Assembly (NCBI GenBank): GCA_029569495.1
Contig: JAKQTB010000147.1
Span: 1-34,262 of the forward strand
Direction: 5' to 3'
From: Pseudomonadota bacterium
Lineage (GTDB): Bacteria > Pseudomonadota > Gammaproteobacteria > Burkholderiales > Methylophilaceae
DNA: 34,262 bases
This document shows, piece by piece, positions 9,014 through 19,162 of the stretch. Below the pieces are notes generated by a model. It saw only the letters and a program-made list of their open reading frames with translations. It did not search any database and was not told where the DNA came from. A program made the position numbers and the translations under genes. The first letter of the stretch is position 1. Each line of letters begins with the position of its first letter.

Positions 9014-11617
9014 ATGTCCAAACTGTTAATTGTTGAATCCCCTTCCAAGGCTAAAACGCTTAAAAAATATCTTGGAAGCGACTTTGAGGTTTTAGCTTCA
9101 TACGGACACGTGCGTGATTTGATTCCCAAAAATGGCGCTGTAGATACCGAACACGACTTCGCGATGAAGTACGATATTATCGAGCGCAATAGCAAACATG
9201 TGGACGCCATTGCCAAAGCCGTCAAAAGTGCAGACAGCATTTACCTCGCAACCGACCCGGACCGTGAAGGTGAGGCAATCTCTTGGCATATCGCGGAGAT
9301 ATTAAAGTCTAAAAATCTACTTAAAAATAAGCTCATGAAACGCGTTGTGTTTCATGAAATTACTAAAACAGCGGTTGAACACGCCATTGCGGAGCCGCGT
9401 GATATTTCAATGCCAATGGTCAATGCGCAACAAGCACGCCGTGCGCTCGATTACTTGGTTGGCTTTAATTTATCGCCATTGTTATGGAAAAAAATCCGCC
9501 GTGGTTTATCGGCTGGGCGCGTGCAAAGCCCGGCGCTGCGGCTCATTGTTGAGCGTGAGTTAGAAATTGAGGCTTTTAAGTCTCAAGAATATTGGTCTAT
9601 TCATTTAGATGCGCTCAAACACAGCCACGGCTTTAGCGCAAAACTTATTCAGCTCAACCATGAAAAGGTAGAGCAATTTACCGTTATCAACCACGACCAG
9701 CAAAATGATATTGTCGGTAAATTATTACTTGCAAGCGCTGGCAAAACCACTGTTTCAAGGGTAGAGAAAAAACAACGCAGCCGTAACCCTGCTGCACCTT
9801 TCACCACTTCAACCCTGCAACAAGAAGCGGTACGTAAGCTTGGTTTCACAACCTCGCGCGCCATGCGCATCGCCCAACAACTCTATGAAGGCATGGACGT
9901 TGGCAACGGCACAGTGGGTTTAATTACTTACATGCGTACAGACTCATTTAGCATTGCGGCTGAGGCAATTGCGCAAATTCGTGATTATGTGAAAAAGAAT
10001 TTCGATACTGAATATCTGCCAAAAACGGCCATTGCCTACAAAACAAAATCAAAAAGTGCGCAAGAAGCACATGAGGCGATTCGCCCGACCGATATCAACC
10101 GCACCCCTGCTAGCGTGCGCCAATACTTAACCGATGAGCAGTTCAAGTTATACGAAATGATTTGGAAACGGGCGCTTGCCTGCCAAATGTCACCTGCCAA
10201 GTTTGATGCGGTGAGTGTTGATTTAAGTGTTGGCAGTGATGCTAATTTATTCCGTGCTTCTGGCCAAACATTGGTATTTCCGGGCTTTATCGCGGTGTAT
10301 ATGGAAGGCACTGATGACGAGGAAGAAGAGGCCGAAGCCAAATTACCGCACCTTGAAACTGGCGAAGTACTGACCGTAGAAAAAATTTACGGGGAGCAAC
10401 ATTTTACTGAGCCACCACCACGCTATGGTGAAGCCAGCTTGGTTAAAATTTTAGAAGAATACGGCATTGGCCGCCCATCAACTTATGCCAGCATTATTAG
10501 CACACTGCAAGATCGTGAGTATGTGATACTCGATAAAAAACGCTTTAAGCCAACAGATGTTGGTCGGGTGGTGAATAAGTTCTTAACTGAGCATTTCACA
10601 AAATATGTGGATTACGACTTTACTGCTAATCTTGAAAATGAACTCGATGAGATTGCTGAAGGCGACCGCGAGTGGATACCGGTCATGGATGAATTCTGGC
10701 ATGGATTTAACCAGCAATTACTCAGCAAAGCCGATGTAGACCGCCCTGGCAACGAATTAATTGACGAGGCTTGCCCAAAATGTGGCAAACCGCTACAAAA
10801 ACAACTCAGCCGCTATGGCAGTTTTATTGGCTGTACGGGCTATAACGACACGCCTAAGTGTGACTACAAACGCAGTATCGGTGGCGAAGCAGCGGTAGGT
10901 GCTGACCCCATCATCATTGGCAGCGACGATGAAACTGGCAAAGAAATTATGCTCATGAACGGCCCATACGGCCCATATTTACAGCTTGGCGCAGTCATTG
11001 AGGGCGACAAAAAGAAACCGAAGCGCGTCAGTGTGCCTAAAGAGATTTCACTGGCTGACATGAGTTTAGAAACCGCAAAAATGGTGCTGTCACTCCCGCG
11101 CGATTTAGGCCAACACCCGGAAACTGGCAAAAAAATTGTGGCAAATATTGGTCGTTTTGGGCCATATGTGAATCATGATGGTAAATTTAAGTCGATTCCA
11201 AAAACTGAAAGCGTCTTTACGATCGACCTTGCAGGGGCTGTCACCCTGCTTGCGCAAGCACATAGTGGGCCAGCACCCATTGCCGATTTAGGGCCGCATC
11301 CGTCAGGCGAAGGCCGCATTGAAATCTATGCCGGACGCTATGGCCCCTATGTTCAGCATGCAAAAATTCGCGCTACTTTGCCAAAAAGTGTAGAACCAGA
11401 AGCGCTTACTTTAGAAGAAGCGATAGAACTGCTCAATGCTAAAGCACTCAAAGATGCGCCTGCTAAAAAAACAACGGCAAAGAAAGTAGTTGCTAAAAAA
11501 CCAGCCACCAAAAAAGAAGCCGTAAAAAAAGAGGCGACTAAAAAAGCCGTCACTAAAAAAACGGTCGCTAAGAAAGTAAGCAAAAAAACTGTCGCTAAAA
11601 AGCCGGCTAAAGAATAA
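9014..11617 (+). CDS. topA: DNA topoisomerase I with lysine/alanine-rich C-terminal tail
   Basis: LLIVESPSKAKTLKKYLG, ATDPDREGEAISWHI, LITYMRTDS, GRPSTYASII, zinc-finger CPKCGKPL; C-terminal KKTTAKKVVAKKPATKKE... tail. Confidence 0.98.
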   Translation: MSKLLIVESPSKAKTLKKYLGSDFEVLASYGHVRDLIPKNGAVDTEHDFAMKYDIIERNSKHVDAIAKAVKSADSIYLATDPDREGEAISWHIAEILKSKNLLKNKLMKRVVFHEITKTAVEHAIAEPRDISMPMVNAQQARRALDYLVGFNLSPLLWKKIRRGLSAGRVQSPALRLIVERELEIEAFKSQEYWSIHLDALKHSHGFSAKLIQLNHEKVEQFTVINHDQQNDIVGKLLLASAGKTTVSRVEKKQRSRNPAAPFTTSTLQQEAVRKLGFTTSRAMRIAQQLYEGMDVGNGTVGLITYMRTDSFSIAAEAIAQIRDYVKKNFDTEYLPKTAIAYKTKSKSAQEAHEAIRPTDINRTPASVRQYLTDEQFKLYEMIWKRALACQMSPAKFDAVSVDLSVGSDANLFRASGQTLVFPGFIAVYMEGTDDEEEEAEAKLPHLETGEVLTVEKIYGEQHFTEPPPRYGEASLVKILEEYGIGRPSTYASIISTLQDREYVILDKKRFKPTDVGRVVNKFLTEHFTKYVDYDFTANLENELDEIAEGDREWIPVMDEFWHGFNQQLLSKADVDRPGNELIDEACPKCGKPLQKQLSRYGSFIGCTGYNDTPKCDYKRSIGGEAAVGADPIIIGSDDETGKEIMLMNGPYGPYLQLGAVIEGDKKKPKRVSVPKEISLADMSLETAKMVLSLPRDLGQHPETGKKIVANIGRFGPYVNHDGKFKSIPKTESVFTIDLAGAVTLLAQAHSGPAPIADLGPHPSGEGRIEIYAGRYGPYVQHAKIRATLPKSVEPEALTLEEAIELLNAKALKDAPAKKTTAKKVVAKKPATKKEAVKKEATKKAVTKKTVAKKVSKKTVAKKPAKE

Positions 11618-11640
11618 ATTCTGAATATTGGTAAAAATTA

Positions 11641-11667
11641 AAAACGGCGCTTGCGCCGTTTTTTTTA
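11641..11667 (+). terminator. Rho-independent terminator downstream of topA
   Basis: AAACGGCGC-TT-GCGCCGTTTTTTTT stem and U-tract right after the topA stop. Confidence 0.9.
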
Positions 11668-11723
11668 TCTAACATCTGGCTAATGACAGCATTGAAAATT
11701 AATTTTAATTCATGCTTTTTGTG

Positions 11724-11787
11724 CCGAGGAAAATTTAATGCCCTGAGAGCCTTTATTTATAAGGCTCACAGGGCATCGAAAAAGGTT
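11724..11787 (+). repeat. Dispersed palindromic intergenic repeat, copy B
   Basis: ccgaggaaaattta-ATGCCCTGAGAGCCTT-TATTTAT-AAGGCTCACAGGGCAT-cgaaaaaggttg; 16-bp arms with one mismatch. Confidence 0.92.
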
Positions 11788-11807
11788 GCAGTCTAATTTG
11801 TTGGTTT

Positions 11808-12881
11808 TTAGCCGCTTACGTGTTCACCTAGTACTTCAGTTTTATTATTTTCTACCCATTTGCGCACTCGATTGGCATCGCCAATTCTTGTAGATTTTCC
11901 AGCCGCGTCCAGCAAAATAATAATAAGCGATTGACCAGAAATTTCAGCTTGCATCACCAAGCAACGTCCCGCTTCACTAATATAACCCGTTTTAGATAGA
12001 CCAATCATCCATTCACCAGCCCGCACCAGCGCATTGGTGTTCACAAAATTCACCGGGTAATCATGGTTGAGTAAACTCATTTCTTGTGAAGCGGTGGTCG
12101 ATTCCTGACGAATTTCATCATACAAATAAGCAGTTTTGACCATTTTGACTAAATCTTCAGCGGTTGAAACATTGTTGCTGTCCAAGCCAGTTGCGTCATA
12201 AAACTTAGTTGACCGCATGCCGAGCGAAGTCGCTTTGCGATTCATAGCGCGCAAAAATGCATCGATACCACCTGGATAATTATGTGCCAGCGCTGAAGCG
12301 GCACGATTTTCAGATGACATCAACGCCAAACGCAACAATTCTGCACGCGTGAGGGCAGTGCCTACGCTTAAGCGTGAGCGTGTACCTTTTAGATAATCAA
12401 TGTCGTCTTCAGAGATATACAGGACTTCATCCATCGGCAGTTTTGCATCTAACACTACCATCGCGGTCATCAGCTTGGTAACAGAGGCAATGGGTGTCAC
12501 TTCTTTGGTGTTTTTTTCGTAAATCACTTCGCCTGTGTATTGATTGATGACCAAGGCCTTGGCAGAAGCTAATTGCAGTGGGCCATTGCCGTCATATAAA
12601 TCTTCAAAGGTTTCTGTAGGTTGAACATAAACAGGTTTACGCAATTTCACATGCATGTTTGACTTACGTGATGCATTTAACTTACTGCCTTTAAGTTTTG
12701 CACTAGGGCTATGCTTAGTTAACTTATATTTGCCAGTGACGTTTTTATTCAACGTATATTTTGCGTTGCTGACTTTAGCGTTGGATGCTACATTTTTTTG
12801 CTTTTGTTTAGACGCAGCCAATGAAGCCACCGGGGTGAGGGCTAGCATGAAAGCTAAATAAATGAGTGTAAATTTACGCAT
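11808..12881 (-). CDS. pbpG: D-alanyl-D-alanine endopeptidase (PBP7/8-type, S11 family)
   Basis: SVTKLMTAMVVLD (SxxK), SSEN (SxN), KTGYISEAG (KTG) motifs; signal peptide. Confidence 0.9.
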   Translation of the reverse strand: MRKFTLIYLAFMLALTPVASLAASKQKQKNVASNAKVSNAKYTLNKNVTGKYKLTKHSPSAKLKGSKLNASRKSNMHVKLRKPVYVQPTETFEDLYDGNGPLQLASAKALVINQYTGEVIYEKNTKEVTPIASVTKLMTAMVVLDAKLPMDEVLYISEDDIDYLKGTRSRLSVGTALTRAELLRLALMSSENRAASALAHNYPGGIDAFLRAMNRKATSLGMRSTKFYDATGLDSNNVSTAEDLVKMVKTAYLYDEIRQESTTASQEMSLLNHDYPVNFVNTNALVRAGEWMIGLSKTGYISEAGRCLVMQAEISGQSLIIILLDAAGKSTRIGDANRVRKWVENNKTEVLGEHVSG

Positions 12882-13087
12882 ATAAACCCCTAAATTTTCT
12901 TATGGTACATATAGTTATGTCGGGATATTATAATTAAACTTTAACTTTGTCATCAAATATTTACAATTTTCCCGATGAACGCTATAAAAACCATCATACT
13001 TTGACTACATCTTTAATTTTAACGCCAAACTGGGTGTTTCGGATTACAATAAAACCTATATTCACCTGCTAAATTAAAACTTAAATT

Positions 13088-13468
13088 ATGTCTATTCCAA
13101 AAACACTACACTACAGTAAAGAACACCTTTGGACACAAGCCGATGTTGACGGTTCATGGCAGGCAGGCATCACCGACTATGCGCAGGATTTGTTAGGCGA
13201 TATTGTGTTTGTTGATGCACCGGCAGTCGGCACAAAACTCGTTGCAGGCCAACCCTGCGGCTTGGTTGAATCGGTGAAAACGGGCTCTGACCTACACGCG
13301 TTGGTAGATGGCGAAGTCGTTGCAATCAATGTAGAAGTAATCAACGCGCCCGAGCGCATTAACGATAAACCTTATGAGGCTTGGATTTTTAAATTTAAGC
13401 CGCTTGAGGCCAATGTTGAAGCACAACTGCTTTCAAGTGAAGATTATCAGAAACTGATTAGTGCCTAG
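13088..13468 (+). CDS. gcvH: Glycine cleavage system H protein
   Basis: HYSKEHLWTQ..., lipoyl-lysine motif LVESVKTGSDLHALVDGEVVAIN. Confidence 0.96.
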   Translation: MSIPKTLHYSKEHLWTQADVDGSWQAGITDYAQDLLGDIVFVDAPAVGTKLVAGQPCGLVESVKTGSDLHALVDGEVVAINVEVINAPERINDKPYEAWIFKFKPLEANVEAQLLSSEDYQKLISA

Positions 13469-13542
13469 CTACCCTACGGCGCAAGGAAAATTTCACGTAC
13501 TTTATACCGTAAATTAAGCGCATTTTTAACGGATATTGAGTA

Positions 13543-13657
13543 CAAACCTTTTTTCGATGCCCTGAAAGCCCTATAATTAGTAATGCTTCATGCTTGCATG
13601 ATTAGCAGCACTTATGCCTGTGGTAATAAAGGCGCTCAGGGCATTAAATTTTTCTCG
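13543..13657 (-). repeat. Dispersed palindromic intergenic repeat, copy C (inverted orientation, expanded loop)
   Basis: Reverse complement reads ccgagaaaaattta-ATGCCCTGAGCGCCTTTATTA-(about 50 nt containing TGCTAATCATGCAAGCATGAAGCA hairpin)-TAGGGCTTTCAGGGCAT-cgaaaaaaggtttg. Confidence 0.88.
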
Positions 13658-13673
13658 GTGAAAATTTAAGGTT

Positions 13674-14876
13674 TTATTTTGGAAAAACCAAGCGTACCGA
13701 TTCCACCATTTTTCCAATTTCCGCTTTGATGTTAGCGGTTAAGGTTTCTTCAATACGGGGCACTTCCGCATCTAAAATCTCATGCACTTTGTTATCGAGC
13801 GCCTGCTCCACTTCAGGCAATTCGGCAGTTAATCCACGCTTAAATTCATTTTTGGCTTCAGCTGCCATCGTCATGTAGTCTTCGCGCAAGCTTGCACTCA
13901 ACTCATTCGATAGGCCTTGATAAAGCGCAGGGAAAGTATCGCCCAATTTTTGCTCAAGCGCCTGTTGCGATTCTACCTGCAGGGCATCTAAAAACACGCT
14001 GAGTTCTGAGTGCGTTTGTTGTGTCAGCTGATGATAGATGTCGGCCAGTTCGGTCGGCAGGTTCGTTTGACGTTCGGCAAGAATATCTTCATTTAATTGC
14101 GCAATTTTGCTCTGCAAACTATCTGTTGCGTTTTCCACCGTGAGGGTTTCCAAGCTGGCTAGTTTTGCTTGCAATTGCTCGGCCAACCCCTGCTCCATGG
14201 CAGGTAGGGCTTGCGTGAGGTTTGCCTGCACCGTTGCAATGCCTTGTACTTGCAGTTCATTTAACGTTTGTTCAATATCGGCTTTAACAATTGCAGCACT
14301 GTGGTGCAACATTGCCGGTAATTCTGTTGCCAAATCCGCTTTGGTTTTATCCACAAAATTCGCGGTGTTCGCCAATAATGATTGCTCTGCGCTAGTAACC
14401 GCCTGGCTTAGCTCCTGATTCACCGTTTGTTTGATGTGCGCGGCAAGTGTTTGCTGCGTTTGCTCCAACTCGGCGTAAATCGTTTCAGATAAAAAGTCGT
14501 GGCTAGCGCGTTGGGCATTCGCTAATTCATTGCTTACAAAAGATTTTAATGCACTTTCTTTTTCCAGTTGAATCGCTTCAAACTGTTTATCTAAGCGGGC
14601 TAATTGCTGCTCAAATTGCTGACTCAACGCACTTGCCAGATAGGCCTGATTGGCCTTTTGAATATTCGCGGACTCATTATGCAAGTTTTCTAAAATATCT
14701 TCCTGCAATTTTTTTCTGAGTTTTGGTATGACAGATTTTTCAATCTCATCTTCTAAATGCGGTCTGATTTTCGCAATAATTTCTGCAATTAAATTGGGGG
14801 ATAATGGAATCGACTTTGCTGAGGATTTATCTGCACCCGCAATTTCAGTTAATACAGGAATATCATCTTCTTTCAT
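13674..14876 (-). CDS. Uncharacterised coiled-coil/amphipathic-helix repeat protein
   Basis: 400 aa, E/Q/A/L-rich, no TM or signal sequence; recurring motifs such as ALPAMEQGLAEQL, TFPALYQGLSNEL, ELPEVEQALDNKV. Start overlaps the holC stop by 4 nt. Confidence 0.75.
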   Translation of the reverse strand: MKEDDIPVLTEIAGADKSSAKSIPLSPNLIAEIIAKIRPHLEDEIEKSVIPKLRKKLQEDILENLHNESANIQKANQAYLASALSQQFEQQLARLDKQFEAIQLEKESALKSFVSNELANAQRASHDFLSETIYAELEQTQQTLAAHIKQTVNQELSQAVTSAEQSLLANTANFVDKTKADLATELPAMLHHSAAIVKADIEQTLNELQVQGIATVQANLTQALPAMEQGLAEQLQAKLASLETLTVENATDSLQSKIAQLNEDILAERQTNLPTELADIYHQLTQQTHSELSVFLDALQVESQQALEQKLGDTFPALYQGLSNELSASLREDYMTMAAEAKNEFKRGLTAELPEVEQALDNKVHEILDAEVPRIEETLTANIKAEIGKMVESVRLVFPK

Positions 14877-15313
14877 TTCCAGTCCTTTACTTCACCTGTT
14901 TTTTCATCTGTTGCTTTAATTGCATAGCCACGATCTTTATAAAACTTGAAGCGCTGCCGTGCAGCAATTCTGTCGGATTCGTCTGTACCCACAATTTCCA
15001 CCAAATGCCTAAAGCGGCTAAAAAATGGCGGATGCTGATTCTGTAAATTAATTAAAATATCGTCTTGCTGCAAATTTTCGCCTGAACAATCAAGCAATAT
15101 AGCTGAAAATGCACTGTGTGCTTCAGTTGCCTTCGCATTTGCTAAAAAACTCGTTGCAGAATGTTGCCACAAATACTGCTGCAGCGCGCTGTTCATTTGC
15201 TCATCTTGCGTCAATAAAGTTAGCTGGCGGCCTTTATTCGTGGCTTTTTCACAAAGCTCAGCCGATTTTGCTAATTTATCAGCCACATTAAAATAGAACT
15301 CTACGCGCGTCAT
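14873..15313 (-). CDS. holC: DNA polymerase III subunit chi
   Basis: MTRVEFYFNVADKLAKSAELCEKA..., RFRHLVEIVGTDESDRIAARQRFKFYKDRGYAIKA; adjacent to pepA as usual. Confidence 0.9.
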   Translation of the reverse strand: MTRVEFYFNVADKLAKSAELCEKATNKGRQLTLLTQDEQMNSALQQYLWQHSATSFLANAKATEAHSAFSAILLDCSGENLQQDDILINLQNQHPPFFSRFRHLVEIVGTDESDRIAARQRFKFYKDRGYAIKATDEKTGEVKDWK

Positions 15314-15334
15314 ATTGCTAATATCACCCGAAAA

Positions 15335-16831
15335 TTATTGATTTGCGCGATTCACTAAAAATGCTGTTAAAAGCGGCACTGGACGACCGGTACCCCCTTT
15401 TTCTTTACCCGATTTCCAGGCAGTACCTGCAATATCCAAATGCGCCCAATGATATTTTTCAGCAAAGCGTGATAAGAAACAAGCGGCGGTAATGCTCCCT
15501 GCAGCGCGCCCGCCGATATTGGCTAAATCGGCAAAGTTACTTTCCAGTAACGGTTGATATTCTTCCCACATGGGCATGTGCCAAGCGCGGTCTAAGGCCG
15601 CCTCGCCCGCGCGCAGTAACTCGTGCGCCAGCGCGTCTTGGTTACTAAATAAGCCCGTTGCATGGTGACCAAGCGCAATGACACAAGCACCAGTGAGGGT
15701 CGCAATATCGACCACCGCACTCGGCTCAAAACGTTCAGCATAAGTCAGTGCATCACACAAAATCAGGCGGCCTTCTGCATCAGTATTCAGCACTTCAATC
15801 GTCAGCCCTGACATACTTGTCAGTACATCGCCTGGGCGCGTCGCGCGGCCATCTGGCATATTTTCACAGGTTGGAATAAGCCCAATCACATTTAACTTTA
15901 AGTCTAACGCTGCAATTGTTTTAAAGGTGCCTAACACGCTTGCGGCACCACACATATCATATTTCATCTCATCCATTTCAGCGCCTGGCTTCAATGAAAT
16001 ACCGCCGGTATCAAACGTAATTCCTTTACCCACTAACACGACTGGTTTTTCGCCCACACTCCCTTTGAGATGCTGCATGATGATAAATTTGGGAGGCGTT
16101 TCACTGCCTTGCGACACACCTAAAAATGAACCCATGCCTAATTTCTCAAGCGCCTCGCGCTCTAACACCTCTACCTGCAACCCATATTGCTGACCCAACC
16201 CCAGCGCCTGTTCTGCCAAATAAGTTGGATTACAAACATTTGGGGGCAAATTACCTAAATCTTTTGCCAAACTGACCCCAAGCGCAACGGCCTCACCATA
16301 GACCAAACCTGCATTTGCTTGAGCGATTTCACTCGTCTCAGTCACGCTGATATCCATGCTAAGCTGGATATTTTTCGTGTCTGCTTTTACTTTCTTTCTT
16401 TTGATTGCATCAAATTGATAGTGCGCATCTAATGTTGCTTCAACCAGCAACGCCACCCTACGCTCTGCGGTTAATTTTTTAACCGTTAATTCAGCTAAAA
16501 AAGTGGCAGCATTTTTTGCGCCACTTTTCACCAAAGCTTTGAGTGAAGCGCGCACGGCCTTGCAATATTGCTTTTCTGTAAATCCTGCCGCTTTACCTAA
16601 ACCTACCAGCATTACGCGCGCACTTGCGACATTTGCTACGTCGTGCAGCATTAAGGTGGATTCTAATTTGCCATCAAAATCACCACGCTTTAATATTTTT
16701 GTCAAAAAACCCTCGGCTACAGCATCCACCTGCTTTGCTGCAGCTGATAATTCCTGAGATTCGTACACCCCTAAAATGACACAATCGTTAAGCTCTTTCG
16801 CCGCACTACCGTTTTTTATGCTAAATTTCAT
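15335..16831 (-). CDS. pepA: Leucyl aminopeptidase (M17)
   Basis: VGKGITFDTGGISLKPGAEMDEMKYDMCGAA and NTDAEGRLILCDALTYAE signature. Confidence 0.97.
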   Translation of the reverse strand: MKFSIKNGSAAKELNDCVILGVYESQELSAAAKQVDAVAEGFLTKILKRGDFDGKLESTLMLHDVANVASARVMLVGLGKAAGFTEKQYCKAVRASLKALVKSGAKNAATFLAELTVKKLTAERRVALLVEATLDAHYQFDAIKRKKVKADTKNIQLSMDISVTETSEIAQANAGLVYGEAVALGVSLAKDLGNLPPNVCNPTYLAEQALGLGQQYGLQVEVLEREALEKLGMGSFLGVSQGSETPPKFIIMQHLKGSVGEKPVVLVGKGITFDTGGISLKPGAEMDEMKYDMCGAASVLGTFKTIAALDLKLNVIGLIPTCENMPDGRATRPGDVLTSMSGLTIEVLNTDAEGRLILCDALTYAERFEPSAVVDIATLTGACVIALGHHATGLFSNQDALAHELLRAGEAALDRAWHMPMWEEYQPLLESNFADLANIGGRAAGSITAACFLSRFAEKYHWAHLDIAGTAWKSGKEKGGTGRPVPLLTAFLVNRANQ

Positions 16832-16954
16832 GGTTTACAATCCTAGTGATTTGATTTAAGTTAAATTATCGCGTGTTTTACACGCATTTCAAAGTTGTAA
16901 ATAAACTAACCGTGCATATACTGCTCTTCAACATCAATTAAACCACCCATCAAT

Positions 16955-18064
16955 ATGCTTTTTAAGCGTTCTCTCATTCAAGAATTAAGTGCAAGTGCTG
17001 CTGGCGCTTTTCTTATATTAACGGGCATTGTTATTGCACAACGTGCAGGGTTTTTAATACGTCACGCCGCAAAAGGCATTATCCCCAACGACGCAATTAC
17101 CACCATGCTGGGATTCAACATGATTCGATTTTTACCCATGTTGCTGTCTTTAAGCTTGTTTTTAGCAATCCTCTTAACGCTCTCACGCTGGTATAGAGAC
17201 TCTGAAATGGTCATTTGGTTTAGCGCGGGCTTAAGTACCAACAGCTTAATTCGCCCTATTCTCAACTTCACAATCCCCATCGTCATCATCATCTCTTTAC
17301 TGAGTTTTTTCGTCACGCCGTGGGCCATCAATAAAGTTGAAGATTATCGCGTTCAACTTGAAAGTCGTGACGACTTATCCACAATTAACCCCGGGGTTTT
17401 TAAAGAGTCGGCCCATGCGGACCGGGTCTTTTTTGTAGAAAGCTTTGATGAACTGGGCAATGTTGTTAAAAATATCTTCGTACAATCTATTCAACATGAA
17501 AAACTAGGCATTATCGTCGCAGCAAAAGGCAGTCGTCTTGTGGAAAAAAATGGAGACAATTTTCTGCTCATGCAAAATGGCAGGCGTTATCAAGGCGTGC
17601 GCGGTACGGCTGAATACTCAACAACGGAGTTTGAAAAATACGCTATTCGCGTTGAAGCCGTAGAGGCACAGCGAGATGCACCAACCACCCAGTCCATTTC
17701 AAGCTTTGATCTCTTAAAAAACTCTAACAATGCAAACATTGCCGAACTACAGTGGCGTTTATCCATGCCTATTGCAGCCCTGATACTAGCAATCTTGGCG
17801 ATTCCATTAAGCGCTGTTGACCCACGCGCGGGACGCTCAGCTAACTTTGCGCTCGCCATCATCATCTATATTTTATACATTAACTTGTTAAGTATTATTC
17901 AGGCATGGATTGCTCAAGATAAGATAAGCGGCATTGTCGGTTTATGGCCCGTCCACTTTATTTTTGGGTCGGTAGCCATCTACATGGTCTATCGCCGCAT
18001 GCAGCAACTCACATTACTACCTACATTTATGATTAAGGCTTGGGGCAAACTTAAACGCACTTAA
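16955..18064 (+). CDS. lptF: LPS export ABC transporter permease LptF
   Basis: YjgP/YjgQ-family permease, first of a tandem pair divergent from pepA. Confidence 0.93.
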   Translation: MLFKRSLIQELSASAAGAFLILTGIVIAQRAGFLIRHAAKGIIPNDAITTMLGFNMIRFLPMLLSLSLFLAILLTLSRWYRDSEMVIWFSAGLSTNSLIRPILNFTIPIVIIISLLSFFVTPWAINKVEDYRVQLESRDDLSTINPGVFKESAHADRVFFVESFDELGNVVKNIFVQSIQHEKLGIIVAAKGSRLVEKNGDNFLLMQNGRRYQGVRGTAEYSTTEFEKYAIRVEAVEAQRDAPTTQSISSFDLLKNSNNANIAELQWRLSMPIAALILAILAIPLSAVDPRAGRSANFALAIIIYILYINLLSIIQAWIAQDKISGIVGLWPVHFIFGSVAIYMVYRRMQQLTLLPTFMIKAWGKLKRT

Positions 18065-18073
18065 CCAAAAAGC

Positions 18074-19144
18074 ATGAAAATTATTCACCATTACTTACTA
18101 AAAGAAATTGTTGCCAATATCCTGCTCGTGATGTTGGCACTGATTGCCATGTTTTCCTTTTTTGATTTGATTCAGGAATTAGACGCGTTAGGAAAAGGTA
18201 ATTATGGCTTAGGGCAGGTGTTATTGTTTGTTTTACTTAGTGCGCCAGGCCACGTTTACGAGGTGATACCGGTGGCCGTACTGGTTGGTACGATGCTAAC
18301 GTTAGGCCTGCTTTCACGCTACTCAGAATTGATAATTTTAAGAGTCAGCGGGCTGTCCATCTTCAACATTGCCGTCATGCTCTTAAAAATTAGCTTGGTT
18401 TTTACTTTAATTACCTTTTTGATAGGTGAAATGATTACACCTATCAGTGAAAAAATGGCGCAACGCATGAGAATCAAAGCAACTGATTCAGTGGTTGCGC
18501 AAGAATTTCGGTCGGGCCTATGGGTAAAAGACGGCAATAATTTTATCAACGCCGAAGAGGTATTACCCGATACCAGCTTACTGAACCTCCACATCTATGA
18601 ATTTGACGAGAATGCCAAACTAGTCAAAATACGCAACGCCAAGCGCGGTGAATATTCTCGCGGAGAATGGCTACTGTCTGATGTGTCCGAAACCAACTTC
18701 AGCGCCAACGCTGTAGAAGTGCGTCAATTTGCTGAAGTTAACTGGCAGTCTCTCATTCGCCCAGAACTTCTAAATGTGCTACTGATCATGCCAGAAAAAA
18801 TGTCCGCCTTAAACTTGTATTCATACATTCGACATTTAAGCCTGAATAAACAAAAAACAACCCGCTATGAAGTGGCGCTATGGGCCAAGATGATCTACCC
18901 GCTAGCATGTATTGTAATGGTCTTATTGGCGCTCCCATTTGGCTTTGTTCAACAACGGGCGGGTGGAGCAAGTAACAAAATTTTCTTAGGTATCATGCTG
19001 GGAGTAACTTATCAGGTATTAAATCGTGTTTCTGCGCATTTAGGGTTGCTCAACGATTGGCCACCGCTATTTAGTGCGATGATGCCCACCGTGCTGTTTC
19101 TAATAGCAGCGCTCACGATGCTCTATTTTGTTGAACGTAGGTGA
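18074..19144 (+). CDS. lptG: LPS export ABC transporter permease LptG
   Basis: YjgQ-family permease immediately downstream of lptF; MKIIHHYLLKEIVANILLVMLALIAMFSFFDLIQEL. Confidence 0.93.
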   Translation: MKIIHHYLLKEIVANILLVMLALIAMFSFFDLIQELDALGKGNYGLGQVLLFVLLSAPGHVYEVIPVAVLVGTMLTLGLLSRYSELIILRVSGLSIFNIAVMLLKISLVFTLITFLIGEMITPISEKMAQRMRIKATDSVVAQEFRSGLWVKDGNNFINAEEVLPDTSLLNLHIYEFDENAKLVKIRNAKRGEYSRGEWLLSDVSETNFSANAVEVRQFAEVNWQSLIRPELLNVLLIMPEKMSALNLYSYIRHLSLNKQKTTRYEVALWAKMIYPLACIVMVLLALPFGFVQQRAGGASNKIFLGIMLGVTYQVLNRVSAHLGLLNDWPPLFSAMMPTVLFLIAALTMLYFVERR

Positions 19145-19162
19145 TTATTTACGAATTATCAC

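Noticed and set aside
9004-11583. Multiple minus-strand ORFs opposite topA
   Set aside because: Antisense shadows of a strongly supported topA; no family motifs.
12882-13087. Possible glycine riboswitch upstream of gcvH
   Set aside because: The 5' region is A/T-rich and I see no tandem glycine aptamer-like motifs.
14107-14919. Cys/Ser-rich plus ORFs opposite the coiled-coil gene
   Set aside because: Antisense to a longer ORF coupled to holC; composition typical of shadow ORFs.
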